Source: Isoetes taiwanensis (taxonomy: Eukaryota > Streptophyta > Lycopodiopsida > Isoetales > Isoetaceae). From it: a stretch of DNA of 64,000 nucleotides. Under the pieces are notes generated by a model. The model searched no databases and was not told where the DNA came from. It worked only from the letters and a program-made list of their open reading frames with translations. A program made the translations under genes and the position numbers. The stretch's first letter is position 1. Each line of letters starts with the position of its first letter. The DNA is taken from assembly GCA_021234155.1 (NCBI GenBank), contig JAJEKV010000011.1:1552001-1616000 (forward strand). Direction: 5' to 3'. Of this stretch, positions 7,865-17,349 are shown piece by piece.

Positions 7865-10365
7865 TGCTTGATGTATCTAGCAATATCCTTCTTCATCGAA
7901 GGCCAAAAATAGCTGGAGCGTATCTTAAAGTAAGTTTTCATGAAACCCGCATGTCCGGCTATAGGGCTGTTGTGTGTGTCATGGAGAATTAGCTTGTGCA
8001 CCCCTGAAGTGTCAGGAACACACAACTTATCCTTGTGATATAATAAGTTGCCCTCTTTTTTATATGAACGGAAAGCTTCACGTTCTTTATCTGTACGTGC
8101 TTCTTTACTCAAACTTCCCCAAACATCACAAAATTCGGGATCTGTGGCCAGGGTCTGTTCTATCTGTTTCCCAAACTCGCTGGTGAGTGTAGAAATGGCG
8201 TTACAATGGGTTCGGGTTATCAAAGGATGACGTGACAAGGCATCCGCAACCACATTGTGCTTCCCTGGCTTGTACATAATCTCGAAATCGTATTCCTCGA
8301 GGAATTCCATCCATCTTCTCTGACGGAGATTCAGATTTGGCTGGGTGGATAGATAGCGGAGACTCTGATGATCCGTATCTAGCTGAAATTTCCTATCGAG
8401 AAGGTAGTGTCTCCAAATACGGAGAGCGCGGACAACTGCCAGCAACTCCTGATCATGGGTAGGGTATCGCTGTTCTGCGTCATTCATCTTCTTTGAATCG
8501 TAGGCAACAACTCTCCCCTCCTGCATTAGCACTCCACCGGTAGCTATCTTACTAGCATCCGTGGCCACTAGTTTATCCTTTTCAGGATCGGGCAAAGTGA
8601 GGACCGGTGCAGATGTTAAAGCATCCTTGAGCTTCTGAAAGCCGACTTGGACTTTTGCTTTCCAATGTTCCATCCAATCCTTCACTTTCTCGTGCTTTGT
8701 GAGATTAGTAAGAGGTGCGGCAATTGTTGCAAAATCCTTAACAAATTTCCGATAATATCCTGCGAGTCCCAAGAAACTTCGGACTTCTGAAACATTACCT
8801 GGAATAGGCCAATCCTTCACTGCTTCTATCTTGGCTGGATCGGTAGCAATTCCCTCTGCTGAAATGATATGCCCCAAATAGTCAACCTTGGGAGTGGCAA
8901 ACTTGCATTTAGAGAACTTGGCGAAGAGCTGATGACGCCTTAGCTTCTGTAAAGCCAATCGAAGATGTTGTTCATGTTGCTGCAAGTTTTTACTATAGAT
9001 GAGAATGTCGTCAAAGAAAATAACAACAAAGTCATCTAAGTATTGGCGGAAGATGTCATTCATCAATCGCATGAACGTTGCAGGGGCATTGGTTAACCCA
9101 AAAGGCATAACGGTGAACTCATAATGCCCATATCTGGTGCGAAATGCAGACTTATGAATGTCTTCCTCCTTTATCCGTATTTGATGGTACCCGGAGCGTA
9201 AATCAATCTTTGAGAAAAATTTGGCTCCTTGTAACTGGTCCATGAGATCATCTGCCCTAGGCAAAGCATAGCGATTCTTGATGGTATGCTTATTGAGCTG
9301 CCTATAATCAATACACATTCTCAAGGAGCCATCTTTCTTCTTGACAAAAAGAATGGGAGCGCCAAATGGCGAAACACTAGGCCGAATAAAACCTAGGTTT
9401 AGTAACTCTTGAAGTTGTTTCTTAAGCTCTGCCAACTCTGGAGGACTCATTCGGTACGGGGCCTTGCTGGTAGGCTTAGTACCTGGTTCTAGAGCTATCT
9501 CACATTCTACCCCTCTGAAAGGAGGAAGCTTGTGGATCTCATCTGGAAAAAGATCACTAAACTCTCGAAGAAGGGTGGCAATGTCTTGTGGCAAGGTATC
9601 GATTACCTGCTTCTGCTTAGTGTCAGACTCAATGGAGGCAAGTGTAATGAGGCAAAGGAGTTCATCCCTGCGTAGAGCTTTTTCTAACTGCCTGATTGAC
9701 ATAGACTGCATAACAGGGTGGGATGTATCACCTTTTATCGTCATGCGTGCTCCATTAGCGGCGTTGAAGGTAACCTCTCGTTTTTCGCAGTCTATGTTGG
9801 CCTTTGCAGATGCCAAAAACTCCATACCAACAATAAGATCATATTTGCCAATGTCCATTAACTCGGCACCCAAGGCAACTGGTGCACCTGGCAACTGCAT
9901 CTTAAGGTTAATGCGACGGCCATGAGTGTGCCTGATCTTACCACTGGCTAACGTGACTGGCTTAGGTCGAGATCTCAACGTTTCCAGCTGCAATACCTGG
10001 GCCATTCTAGGAGAAGCAAAATTATGCGTACTACCCGTATCCATCAAAATTATGAAAGGCTTACTGTCTACTTGGCCTATTGTAGAAATAACAGAAGGCT
10101 GACTTTCAGCGTTGCCAGTTTCAATAGTGGCAAGAATATGAGACGCACCGTGAATGTACTCGGGAGCCTCGTCCTCGACAGGCAGATTGGACTCCAGATC
10201 TTCCCAATCGAGGTCAGCCATGGCGGTTAGGCGTCTAGCGTGGCGTAGGCGATTCGCATATAATGCCCTCGGTCGCATACACACAGAACATGCCTTATCC
10301 TTCGTAGGCTGATCTCGGGCCTCTTTGGGAATAGGCGTAAGAGATTCGAACTTCCTTGCCAACAT
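7798..10365 (-). CDS. Chromovirus pol: protease, reverse transcriptase, RNase H, integrase zinc knuckle
   Basis: This 855-residue frame is open throughout. The aspartic protease has DTG at residues 109-111 ([10 protein letters not shown]). The reverse transcriptase spans about 310-500, with [28 protein letters not shown] and the catalytic box FFDD at 450-453, a known Ty3/gypsy variant of YxDD. RNase H (about 600-712) has TDAS, an E in [15 protein letters not shown] and ADALSRHP. The integrase HHCC knuckle follows ([14 protein letters not shown] ending CQVCQ), after which the frame is lost. The first ~60 residues are the degraded end of gag. The strand is opposite to that implied by the PBS and PPT of the enclosing LTR element. 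Confidence 0.95.
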   Translation of the reverse strand: MLARKFESLTPIPKEARDQPTKDKACSVCMRPRALYANRLRHARRLTAMADLDWEDLESNLPVEDEAPEYIHGASHILATIETGNAESQPSVISTIGQVDSKPFIILMDTGSTHNFASPRMAQVLQLETLRSRPKPVTLASGKIRHTHGRRINLKMQLPGAPVALGAELMDIGKYDLIVGMEFLASAKANIDCEKREVTFNAANGARMTIKGDTSHPVMQSMSIRQLEKALRRDELLCLITLASIESDTKQKQVIDTLPQDIATLLREFSDLFPDEIHKLPPFRGVECEIALEPGTKPTSKAPYRMSPPELAELKKQLQELLNLGFIRPSVSPFGAPILFVKKKDGSLRMCIDYRQLNKHTIKNRYALPRADDLMDQLQGAKFFSKIDLRSGYHQIRIKEEDIHKSAFRTRYGHYEFTVMPFGLTNAPATFMRLMNDIFRQYLDDFVVIFFDDILIYSKNLQQHEQHLRLALQKLRRHQLFAKFSKCKFATPKVDYLGHIISAEGIATDPAKIEAVKDWPIPGNVSEVRSFLGLAGYYRKFVKDFATIAAPLTNLTKHEKVKDWMEHWKAKVQVGFQKLKDALTSAPVLTLPDPEKDKLVATDASKIATGGVLMQEGRVVAYDSKKMNDAEQRYPTHDQELLAVVRALRIWRHYLLDRKFQLDTDHQSLRYLSTQPNLNLRQRRWMEFLEEYDFEIMYKPGKHNVVADALSRHPLITRTHCNAISTLTSEFGKQIEQTLATDPEFCDVWGSLSKEARTDKEREAFRSYKKEGNLLYHKDKLCVPDTSGVHKLILHDTHNSPIAGHAGFMKTYFKIRSSYFWPSMKKDIARYIKQCQVCQFQGSCNLWMCPTPSGK

Positions 10366-11411
10366 TAGTGGGTTTTGTCGGGCATGTTGAAGGTGACTTT
10401 CTTTTCTGGCGGCCGTAGGAGTTAGGCGAGAGGGCCTCGGTGGGTGGCCGGGGTTTATATGGTGTGGGCGGCCGTGGGCTGCGAGTAAGGAGCAGGTCGC
10501 GGATCTTGGGTCCTTGGTGTGTCCTCTTGAGGCTTAATGCCTTAGCCTCATTCACTCTTCGATTTTGGGTCTATGGCCTCGACCATTACGTTTAATGGAT
10601 GGGGCCAACCCTTCAATGTAGCCCTCTACAGCCCTCTTCTCATTCATCCTGGTACATACAACCTCGGTAGCATGAATTCATCGGTGTAGGTCTGAACCCG
10701 ACATGCCCTTACGCTCTAAACGTAAAGGTGCGGATCTGTTGGCATTTGTGCGCCGCGAGGCACGCATAATCGCGATTTAAAAGCCTTAGCGAACTTTTGA
10801 ACTTGCACTGCTCTGTCCGGTGCTTAGCTCTCGCATAACCCTTCCACCAAATCACGGGCAGCTCGGTAAGGTTGGTGGTGGCAACCTTTCTGTATCTTTC
10901 TCCGTCATTCCATAGGACTTCCCAAACTCCTTCATTTCGTCCAACCAGGATTCTGCATTCAAGCCACCTCTGGATTTCCCATCAAACTGAGCCAATTTCC
11001 TGTTCTTCCATATACTAGTTATAGATGTATCAACGGTTTTACGGTATTCCTTATCCTTACGCCCATGATGGTCAGCGATGATAGCGATGACCCGAGAAGA
11101 CACCGGTGGTTGAGTGTGAGGAAGTGGCTATCCTTAGAGGAACCGGTGGCGCTTTTTAGCATGAGGCCTCCTTGGTGCAGTGCACAGATCGCTCCGTGGG
11201 GAGATGGTTGTTGTGCAGGTGGACTCAATGGTCATGGAGGTAATTCCGGTCCGTCCTCCTGGGTTTGTTGCGGTGGGTTGGCATGCAATACATAGGCCTG
11301 TAATTCGCCGAGTTGCCTTTTCATTAACATCAATTCCTGTTCAGGTGTCAGCCTACTGGCATTGGAGGGTGTTTGCCAGGCGGCGTTACGTGCACCGTCT
11401 ATAGCGAGCAT
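10366..11411 (-). pseudogene. Chromovirus gag, frameshifted
   Basis: The likely start is the ATG at 11411, reading MLAIDGARNAAWQTPSNAS and then LTPEQELMLMKRQLGELQ for 59 codons to a stop. Further gag-like pieces continue in other frames. One at 10990-11100 contains FDGKSRGGLNAESWLDEMKE, a typical plant Ty3/gypsy capsid opening. A basic Pro/Arg/Ser-rich piece precedes pol at 10295-10555. The expected CCHC zinc knuckle near the gag-pol join is unrecognisable (only a single CxxC remains). Several frameshifts and stops are needed, so gag is broken in this assembly. Confidence 0.8.
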
Positions 11412-11987
11412 TCATGAAAGTATAAGCAGATTTACAGTAATGTACAATTCCTTTAAGATAACATTTGCTGATAGTGACAAGAAAATATACAAACAGAAAC
11501 TAATATTTTATTTCATTCAAGTTGAGTACAACAACAAGTTGATTGGTACATGGATTGATACAAAAGTAGGTATGATACAGTGGAAGCCGCAATGAATTGC
11601 AAGCCATAGACATGATAGGTTCCTTTATAGATAGATTTTCTTTTATTTATAGGGGGTGGCCAGTGAGCAGATCGTGACCTGCCATGAATAGAGGGTTGCT
11701 GATGACCCAACCTTTCTCGTATTCGTTTTGTTTACATGTGTGACTTTTGTCGTCCATGATGTTTTAAATCGGACTTCGGTCCTGAACTTCCTCTGATGAT
11801 AAGTTGTATAAGGCACTTTGGTGCTTGCACTTTGATATTTTCAACTTCAATGTATTACTGTCCGAAATGCTATAATTTCAACGTATTAATGCTATACTTT
11901 TAACGTCAATGTATTGTTTTTTTTAATTCACTTTCTTCAGGTAACTATCTCCGATCAATTAACCCCAATGCTGAGGACAGCATTATT
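11412..11987. other. Non-coding segment between gag and the polypurine tract
   Basis: This is AT-rich sequence without supported genes. On the + strand it reads like the 3' untranslated part of an LTR element leading into the polypurine tract. On the - strand it is the leader of gag. No second LTR and no - strand primer-binding site was found here, which argues against a simple nested insertion of a complete reverse-oriented chromovirus. Confidence 0.5.
11622..11633 (-). promoter_or_regulatory. TATA-box-like motif upstream of antisense gag-pol
   Basis: Read on the - strand this is TATCTATAAAGG, about 210 bp upstream of the gag ATG at 11411. If gag-pol is expressed against the direction of the LTR promoters it would need a promoter of its own, and this is the best visible candidate. 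It is a single motif match only. Confidence 0.3.
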
Positions 11988-11999
11988 TTTAAGGAGGGG
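11988..11999 (+). other. Polypurine tract
   Basis: A T-run followed by AAGGAGGGGA directly abuts the right LTR. This is the standard plus-strand priming signal of plant Ty3/gypsy elements. It agrees with the primer-binding site in assigning the + strand as the element's sense strand. Confidence 0.85.
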
Positions 12000-13633
12000 A
12001 TTCATACGGTATACGTAACGTATCCATACGCACGTCACCCCCTAAAGGTACGCCACCATGGGGTATTGGAACCTAAGTGTAACCTAGAGGGTTACTCTAA
12101 AAGGGATTAAATTAGCTATGCTAATTTAACCATTAAAGATAATAACCCATAACTTAGGGAATTAAGGACTAAATAGGATTAATTAGACTAATTATTGTTT
12201 TAGGAAGGCGCCACCTGGCCCAATCGTTTGGCCAGCATGGGGATTTCCAAATTAGGCCGTCAACCTGATCCCTATCCCTGTTTTGGCTCCCTGAATTCGC
12301 CCAAAGAAGGAGCAGGAGCTGAGCGCCATCATACCAAGCAGAGCGCCACCATACCAAGTAGAACCTGTGAAGCAGAAGCTGAACCCCCAAGACCCAAGAG
12401 ATGGAAGCACCCCATGGTAACGAGTCCAGCCAGAACTCAGGTGGGTGGCTAGGATAGCCTGTGAATTCTAGATAGCGCCCCTATTGGGCCTTGGTTGTGT
12501 TCGTTTCTCTGTTCTCTTTGTGTTTCAATCATAGGAACTAACCCTTGGTTGTAAAGGTAAGTTCTCTTTATATTTGATTCTGGTTTTGCTCTGAAAGGAT
12601 GGATTGTTAGCTCTTTGTCTAGTATTACTCTGGAATGGGGGAATTACGGGGGGTAGAGACCTCTGAGCCATGTATTGTAGTATGCTCCTAGATAGCGCCC
12701 TGTAGAGTCCCATTAATTGCGGCCTGTGCACAAGAGCCCACCGGGTCCTAGATGCTATGGACCGCTTAGCACCGCACAAGGAACACAAGTGAAGTGGGGG
12801 TGGGGTCTTGCACGAACATAAAAGGCTCCCCGAGACTCCCTACAGGTGGGCTAGGCCTCCATAGCCCGGCCAGCGGCTAAGCCGGCCGCCGGGTATGGGT
12901 CCCTACACTCCACAGTGCAGTGTGACCCGCATGGGGCATCCCTGTACTTTGAGTAGATTTAGGGTGAGTAAGTCTGCACGGATGCGGGGGGTCGCCGATG
13001 CGCACGTATTCTCTAGCTCACCCATGGAACCACCGTGTGATTCCGAAAGGGGCGCTTCCCGAATCCGCCTCATCGCACCGGGAGTCATGAAGCCGGAGTA
13101 GGCTCAAAGGGTGATTGAACCCGCGTCTCTCCTGAAGGCTATAGCGAGGCCATAGCGTGAATTGACCCATCCGCAAAGTGTGCACGGGAGGGGCGGATGG
13201 AGTGGACAACCCTAGCCGATGTTCTATGCCAGCCAACGCCATGCCAAGACTCGGTCTGCTGATCTCTTGAGGCCCAACCGTCGGGTGGTTTCCTCACCGG
13301 AGTCGAGAGCGGGGGTAGAACCCGAGGTTCGGTGTTTTCTTAGTGTTAAATGCATATTCTGCGGCCGTTGGTATTTGGATGGATGAACCGCCTTCGTGGT
13401 GGTCGATATTATATGATTTATCTTTGTGTGCTAATCTTGTATTCATGCTTCCCGCGTAGGAGTCCCATTGAAGGCGTGGGCCGAATGACCCCTTCGTGTC
13501 CTTCTTTCGGGCACCATATTATGGGTGACCAGAATAGACGGAGGGCCTTGCTCATGGTGAGATGATCGCCATGGGAGGGGAAAGTCCCCGTATGTATACG
13601 GCCGAGGGTCGTATATATTCAGGGAGCGTCACA
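12000..13633 (+). repeat. Right (3') LTR
   Basis: This is the partner of the left LTR, with the same start (ATTCATACGG) and end (GTCACA). Clustered differences lie around 12360-12440, 12770-12900 and 13270-13340, often at CTG/CAG/CCG/CGG triplets. It is followed by CTTCTCGAATTTG and a (CT)n tract. No target-site duplication matching the left flank is visible. Confidence 0.92.
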
Positions 13634-13656
13634 CTTCTCGAATTTGACTCAGTAAC

Positions 13657-13658
<2 letters not shown>

Positions 13659-13716
<58 letters not shown>
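13659..13716 (+). repeat. (CT)n microsatellite
   Basis: This uninterrupted CT dinucleotide tract separates the right LTR flank from the SINE. SER/SL-type open frames across it are low-complexity artefacts. Confidence 0.95.
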
Positions 13717-13718
<2 letters not shown>

Positions 13719-13935
13719 GCATTTGGTCTAGTGGTAACACACTAGTTCCTTAGCAATGTGGTCTCGAGTTCGAGACCGCCCAGAATCGCACTCGGTACTG
13801 TTGGGGGTCAAATCCTAACAGATGCAATGTAAGGTGGTTGGGGGCAGGGCCCAACCGAGCAATGTAGTGTGGTGTGTGGTCACATGTCCAGTTGGATGCT
13901 GCCTAGTGGCGTGACGTTAAAATACTATCTATCTA

Positions 13936-13978
<43 letters not shown>
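13717..13978 (+). mobile_element. tRNA-derived SINE with (CTAT)n(CT)n tail
   Basis: The head resembles plant tRNA-Gly: an A-box TGGTCTAGTGG at 13724-13734 and a B-box-like GAGTTCGAGACC at 13766-13777, a normal pol III spacing. A ~150-bp unrelated body follows and ends in the motif GTGGCGTGACGTTAAAAT (13906-13923). The tail is (CTAT)n(CT)n. The same terminal motif, again followed by a pyrimidine simple repeat, occurs at 54240-54293, which shows that it is a repeat family with a defined 3' end. The element lies between two (CT)n tracts, so a target-site duplication cannot be told apart from the tail. Confidence 0.75.
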
Positions 13979-13984
<6 letters not shown>

Positions 13985-14317
13985 AGGCACCCAAAAAGAA
14001 AACCTATATGGGTTTTTACCATAGTTATATATGAAAAACTATTTAATAAAAGCAATGCGTCTTTGTGGGTTGATTTCATTAAAAACCTTGTATGGTTTTG
14101 ATATAGTATTTAATAAGATGGTTTCCTAACATGGTTAATAGTAACAATTAAATATAGAGTTTTATATATATGATTTGTGAATGGGGTATAGCATAGTGGT
14201 AATAAGACATGGTTTAGTATAGTGTTATGTTAGCGTGGTTCTTAGAGTGCTAAACTAGCATGGCTAAGTGATGTGGTAGCTTTATATGGTCCTCAATGCA
14301 TTTAGATGTCATAAGAC

Positions 14318-14570
14318 ATGATTATTTAATAGCCTGAAGCCTTGCATGTTTAGTAGATCGAAACCATAATGGTTTTAGTATAAATCATGATTGTTTAATA
14401 GCCTAAAGCCTTGCATGTTTAGTAGATCGAAACCATAATGGTTTTAGTATAAATCACTAGTGTTTTGTTTTCCAAAACATTTTAAGTTAATCTATGAAAC
14501 CATAATGGTTTCAATATAAATCATTAGTGTTTAATCTTCCAAAACATTATAAGTTAATTTGTAACACCAT
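14318..14570 (+). repeat. Local tandem repeats of about 70 bp
   Basis: A ~69-bp unit containing AGCCTTGCATGTTTAG and AAACCATAATGGTTTT occurs twice in a row (about 14318-14386 and 14387-14455). A second pair built on CCAAAACATTnTAAGTTAAT follows. AAACCATAATGGTTT is nearly palindromic. These repeats form part of the subterminal zone of the putative transposon. Confidence 0.7.
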
Positions 14571-14984
14571 ATTATTTTATTCGCTTGACTGTAGTGGTTT
14601 CTTTGTCCAAACCCTTCCTAGTTGGTGTGTTCTTTGAAGCATTCAAGGCCAAATATCACTAATGTCTTGTTTTTCAAAGCATATTCATATACCACCAGTG
14701 ATTAAAAAACATCATCAAAAGGAGTATTCCACGAGCTTGCAAATCCAAAAAATAATAAAAACAAATAGAAAGGAGATATCTTCTGTGATATCCCATCCTA
14801 TGAACATTTTACTCAAAAGAAAAGGTAAACGGTTGGTACATAAGTGAAGCTTCACAACACGCTGTTAAACTCAGATATACATTTATTGAAGACCTAAAAA
14901 TTGTATAGTATACAATGCTAAATCCGATTGTACAATGCAAGTATTCATAAACCAACAAAATGCATTTTAAAAAAGAAGGAACTA

Positions 14985-15184
14985 CAAATTTCAGGCAGCA
15001 CAAAAGACCAAGAATTAATTGCATCTCCAAGGATTGTGTTCTTAGAATCCCCCAAAACGCCTGAAGCACAAATAGCAGGGCCATCTGATATACCAGTAGC
15101 TAGGGCTTCTGCACTTTAAATAGCATTAATATCATTTGGCTTCAAGATCTTATCCTGGCATTTTGTGACAGCTTCCTTCAGGGC
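14985..15184 (-). pseudogene. Unrecognised exon-like fragment with an in-frame stop
   Basis: A splice acceptor (TTGTTTAG) is followed, on the - strand, by a frame reading ALKEAVTKCQDKILKPNDI, a TAA stop, then AEALATGISDGPAICASG and GDSKNTILGDAI. Composition and continuity look like a real protein exon, but I cannot name the family. The premature stop and isolation suggest a decayed or transposon-captured gene piece. No partner exon was identified with confidence. Confidence 0.4.
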
Positions 15185-15189
15185 CTAAA

Positions 15190-16970
15190 CAAGCAAACAA
15201 CAATCTATTATCAAACCAAAGAAGTTTCTCTAAAGCTTAGCATGACATTGAGAATAACAAGATGTTAAATATATCTGGTTCTCATTTTTCTGACGGGTCC
15301 AGTTTCTCATCAAAAGCGAGTACCATTTTGCAAATTTTTACCAAAAAAAATCTAGTCAAAATGAACGAGAATCATATACAAAAATGTGAGTTTGATCAGA
15401 AAATAAAAATCAGAACAAACTTTAGAAGGAATGCTTTGTTTTTTTCTGTGGCTTAACAGGATTGTGAAGAACATTCACAAGAAGAATTTGGCTGGATTTA
15501 AAAACACATATGTTTCTGTTGTGGCAAGACATCAGACGTGGGAGAGCCCCATGGAAAAAATGCCACAGTCTAGTTAAAGAATAGTTAAGAGATAAGATGA
15601 GATCCCAAATAAAAATAATGAGCATGGAGGATTACATACATGCGATGTTGAATATTGAAAGAGATGTAGGCAAGGATCTCCGATTCAACTTTCGTCTGCT
15701 TTGGTTGTCATCTATTTGCTCAGCACCAGTACAGTTCAAGCGTGCATAACTGATTCACAAGATACTTCAAGTGAACTAGGCAAGATCAGACATTGTATCC
15801 TAACGAGACGAGAAAAATCTGAGTATTATATTTTACCTGTTATCTGGAGAAGACTGAGGATGAAACGTTAAAGGAAGAAAATCTAGAAGCTAGAACAGCA
15901 AATCTGGCATGTTGCAATACCCCACAATCCAGATCCAGTTTGTTGCCCAGCCACGTGCACCAAAGCTCGGCTCGATATTGTTGATGCAATATCCGAAAAT
16001 CCCAGAAGCCTGCCATATATCCCCGCTCCAAATGATTACCTTGCACAAAAATCCAACTGTAGATGGCGCAGACGGGCTACCCTAAAATAAAAATCGATTT
16101 GTTGGCTTGCATGGCGGCGCCAATTCCCCTTTTGGATGAAGAAAGGAAGGAACCCTAACTTTGAAACCTAACTAAAATACTAAAAAACTACAAATACAAG
16201 AGTAGAAATACAAATTACCAAAGCCTTCTCGAGCTTGTGATTTTCGTAATGGGTCACATTAGGCCATCGCCATTTTGCAAGCGAAATGCCATTGAACCCC
16301 GCCATGTAAATATTGCTGGGATTTTGTACGAAGTTATGACGAAAGAGAAGCAAATGCCAAGCCAAGTATGCAACTTCTTTGAGCATCCATCGGTTATGGA
16401 GAACAAAGATTCTTGTGGCTATGGCAGCTTTTAGATCCAGCCAGTTCTAGAAACATGCAAAATTACGGCTTCAAATCTGGAGCTAATCTGGCTGTGGCTT
16501 AGCAAATCCGACAGTAAGAAGGCAAATCCGGCAGCCCATCGCCATAGTCGGCAGCAAGAATCAACATACCACACAACAAAATGAGCCCCATACGAAAATG
16601 AGGTCCAAAGGCGGGAACGTACAAACACAAACGACAGGCCAATAGAATGATAGGGCCTGGATTGAAATCCAGGCCGTTCATCTGCACCATTGAATTAAAT
16701 ACATTTTTTGCAATAGTATTAAAAACATTCTTATCCTATACATAGCCATCCTATATGCATACGCTTTAAAATCAGTACAATTTGCATAATGTACATAAAC
16801 GAGAACAAAATATACATATATGTCTCACAAAGCTTCTTGTTCAAACTCTGCAACCAATATTACCTAAATATTATCAAATTCTCACTAAAGATCACTAGCT
16901 GAACAACATGGAGAACTGATTCAGCAGAAGTGGCAAAGAAATTGAATCAGAATTCAGTATAGTGGACAAG
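15190..16970. other. No recognisable gene
   Basis: Only short frames are present. A perfect 9-bp stem palindrome (GCCTGGATT / AATCCAGGC) lies near 16655-16675. I see no RNA gene and no repeat matching the rest of the window. Confidence 0.4.
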
Positions 16971-16971
16971 G

Positions 16972-17346
16972 ATGCTCAATGTTGAGCTCCTCTATTGTGC
17001 CGCACTTGCATTCTTCTCAACCTTCTATTATTCATACAAGAACCCATCTAGTCTGTTCTGCACTGCGAGTGTAGATAATACTAGGTGGCCGCAGATTCTT
17101 GGTCCCAGTGACTTAGGTGTAGGTGAAGGATTGAGAAGTCGCCCTATTAGGGATTCTAAAGTTTGTGCAAAATGGAAATGGTGGCCATGGAAAAAAGGCT
17201 CCGGCTTGAATTCAGACCAGGCTTTGCCTCTTCCCATGACCTATACAGATTCGAAGCCATTGTCCAAGGAGGAGGTCGAAAAGATGGGTAATTCCCGAAA
17301 AAGAGGTGGGTTTGTCTCATTTTGCTTGATCTCCATGCTTTTTTGA
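16972..17346 (+). CDS. Unrecognised exon-like ORF (up to 124 aa)
   Basis: The frame reads through a hydrophobic N-terminal part (LLYCAALAFFSTFYYSY), then WPQILGPSDLG, CAKWKWWPWKKGS and MTYTDSKPLSKEEVEKM. It meets a possible splice donor (ATGG|GTAATT) near 17288, so the exon could end there. A hydrophobic lead followed by a Trp/Lys-rich segment could be an organelle-targeted protein, but no family is recognised. A later block at 18243-18290 (acceptor TATGCAG, frame HHPSLNVAVEILKEG) could be its next exon. Confidence 0.3.
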   Translation: MLNVELLYCAALAFFSTFYYSYKNPSSLFCTASVDNTRWPQILGPSDLGVGEGLRSRPIRDSKVCAKWKWWPWKKGSGLNSDQALPLPMTYTDSKPLSKEEVEKMGNSRKRGGFVSFCLISMLF

Positions 17347-17349
17347 ACT

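Larger units (their letters stand above)
496..13633 (+). mobile_element. LTR retrotransposon with sense H3-fusion ORFs and antisense chromoviral gag-pol
   Basis: Direct repeats of about 1.64 kb (496-2133 and 12000-13633) bound a 9.9-kb internal region. The primer-binding site directly follows the left LTR and a purine tract directly precedes the right one, so the genomic RNA is predicted to read on the + strand. Internal order is ORF1 (histone H3 fusion), ORF2 and ORF3 on +, then a complete set of Ty3/gypsy chromovirus domains on -, so the pol tail meets the ORF3 tail. Plant elements such as Grande and Ogre/Retand are known to carry extra ORFs antisense to pol, but there PBS and pol share a strand. 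Here they do not. Possible explanations are an inverted internal region, inter-element recombination or a true ambisense element. No target-site duplication was found, and the LTRs begin ATTCATACGG rather than the usual TG. Confidence 0.85.

Noticed and set aside
6551-11411. Antisense gag-pol as a complete nested element with its own LTRs
   Set aside because: No inner direct repeats, no - strand primer-binding site and no target duplication were found between 6443 and 11987. An incomplete or rearranged insertion remains possible.
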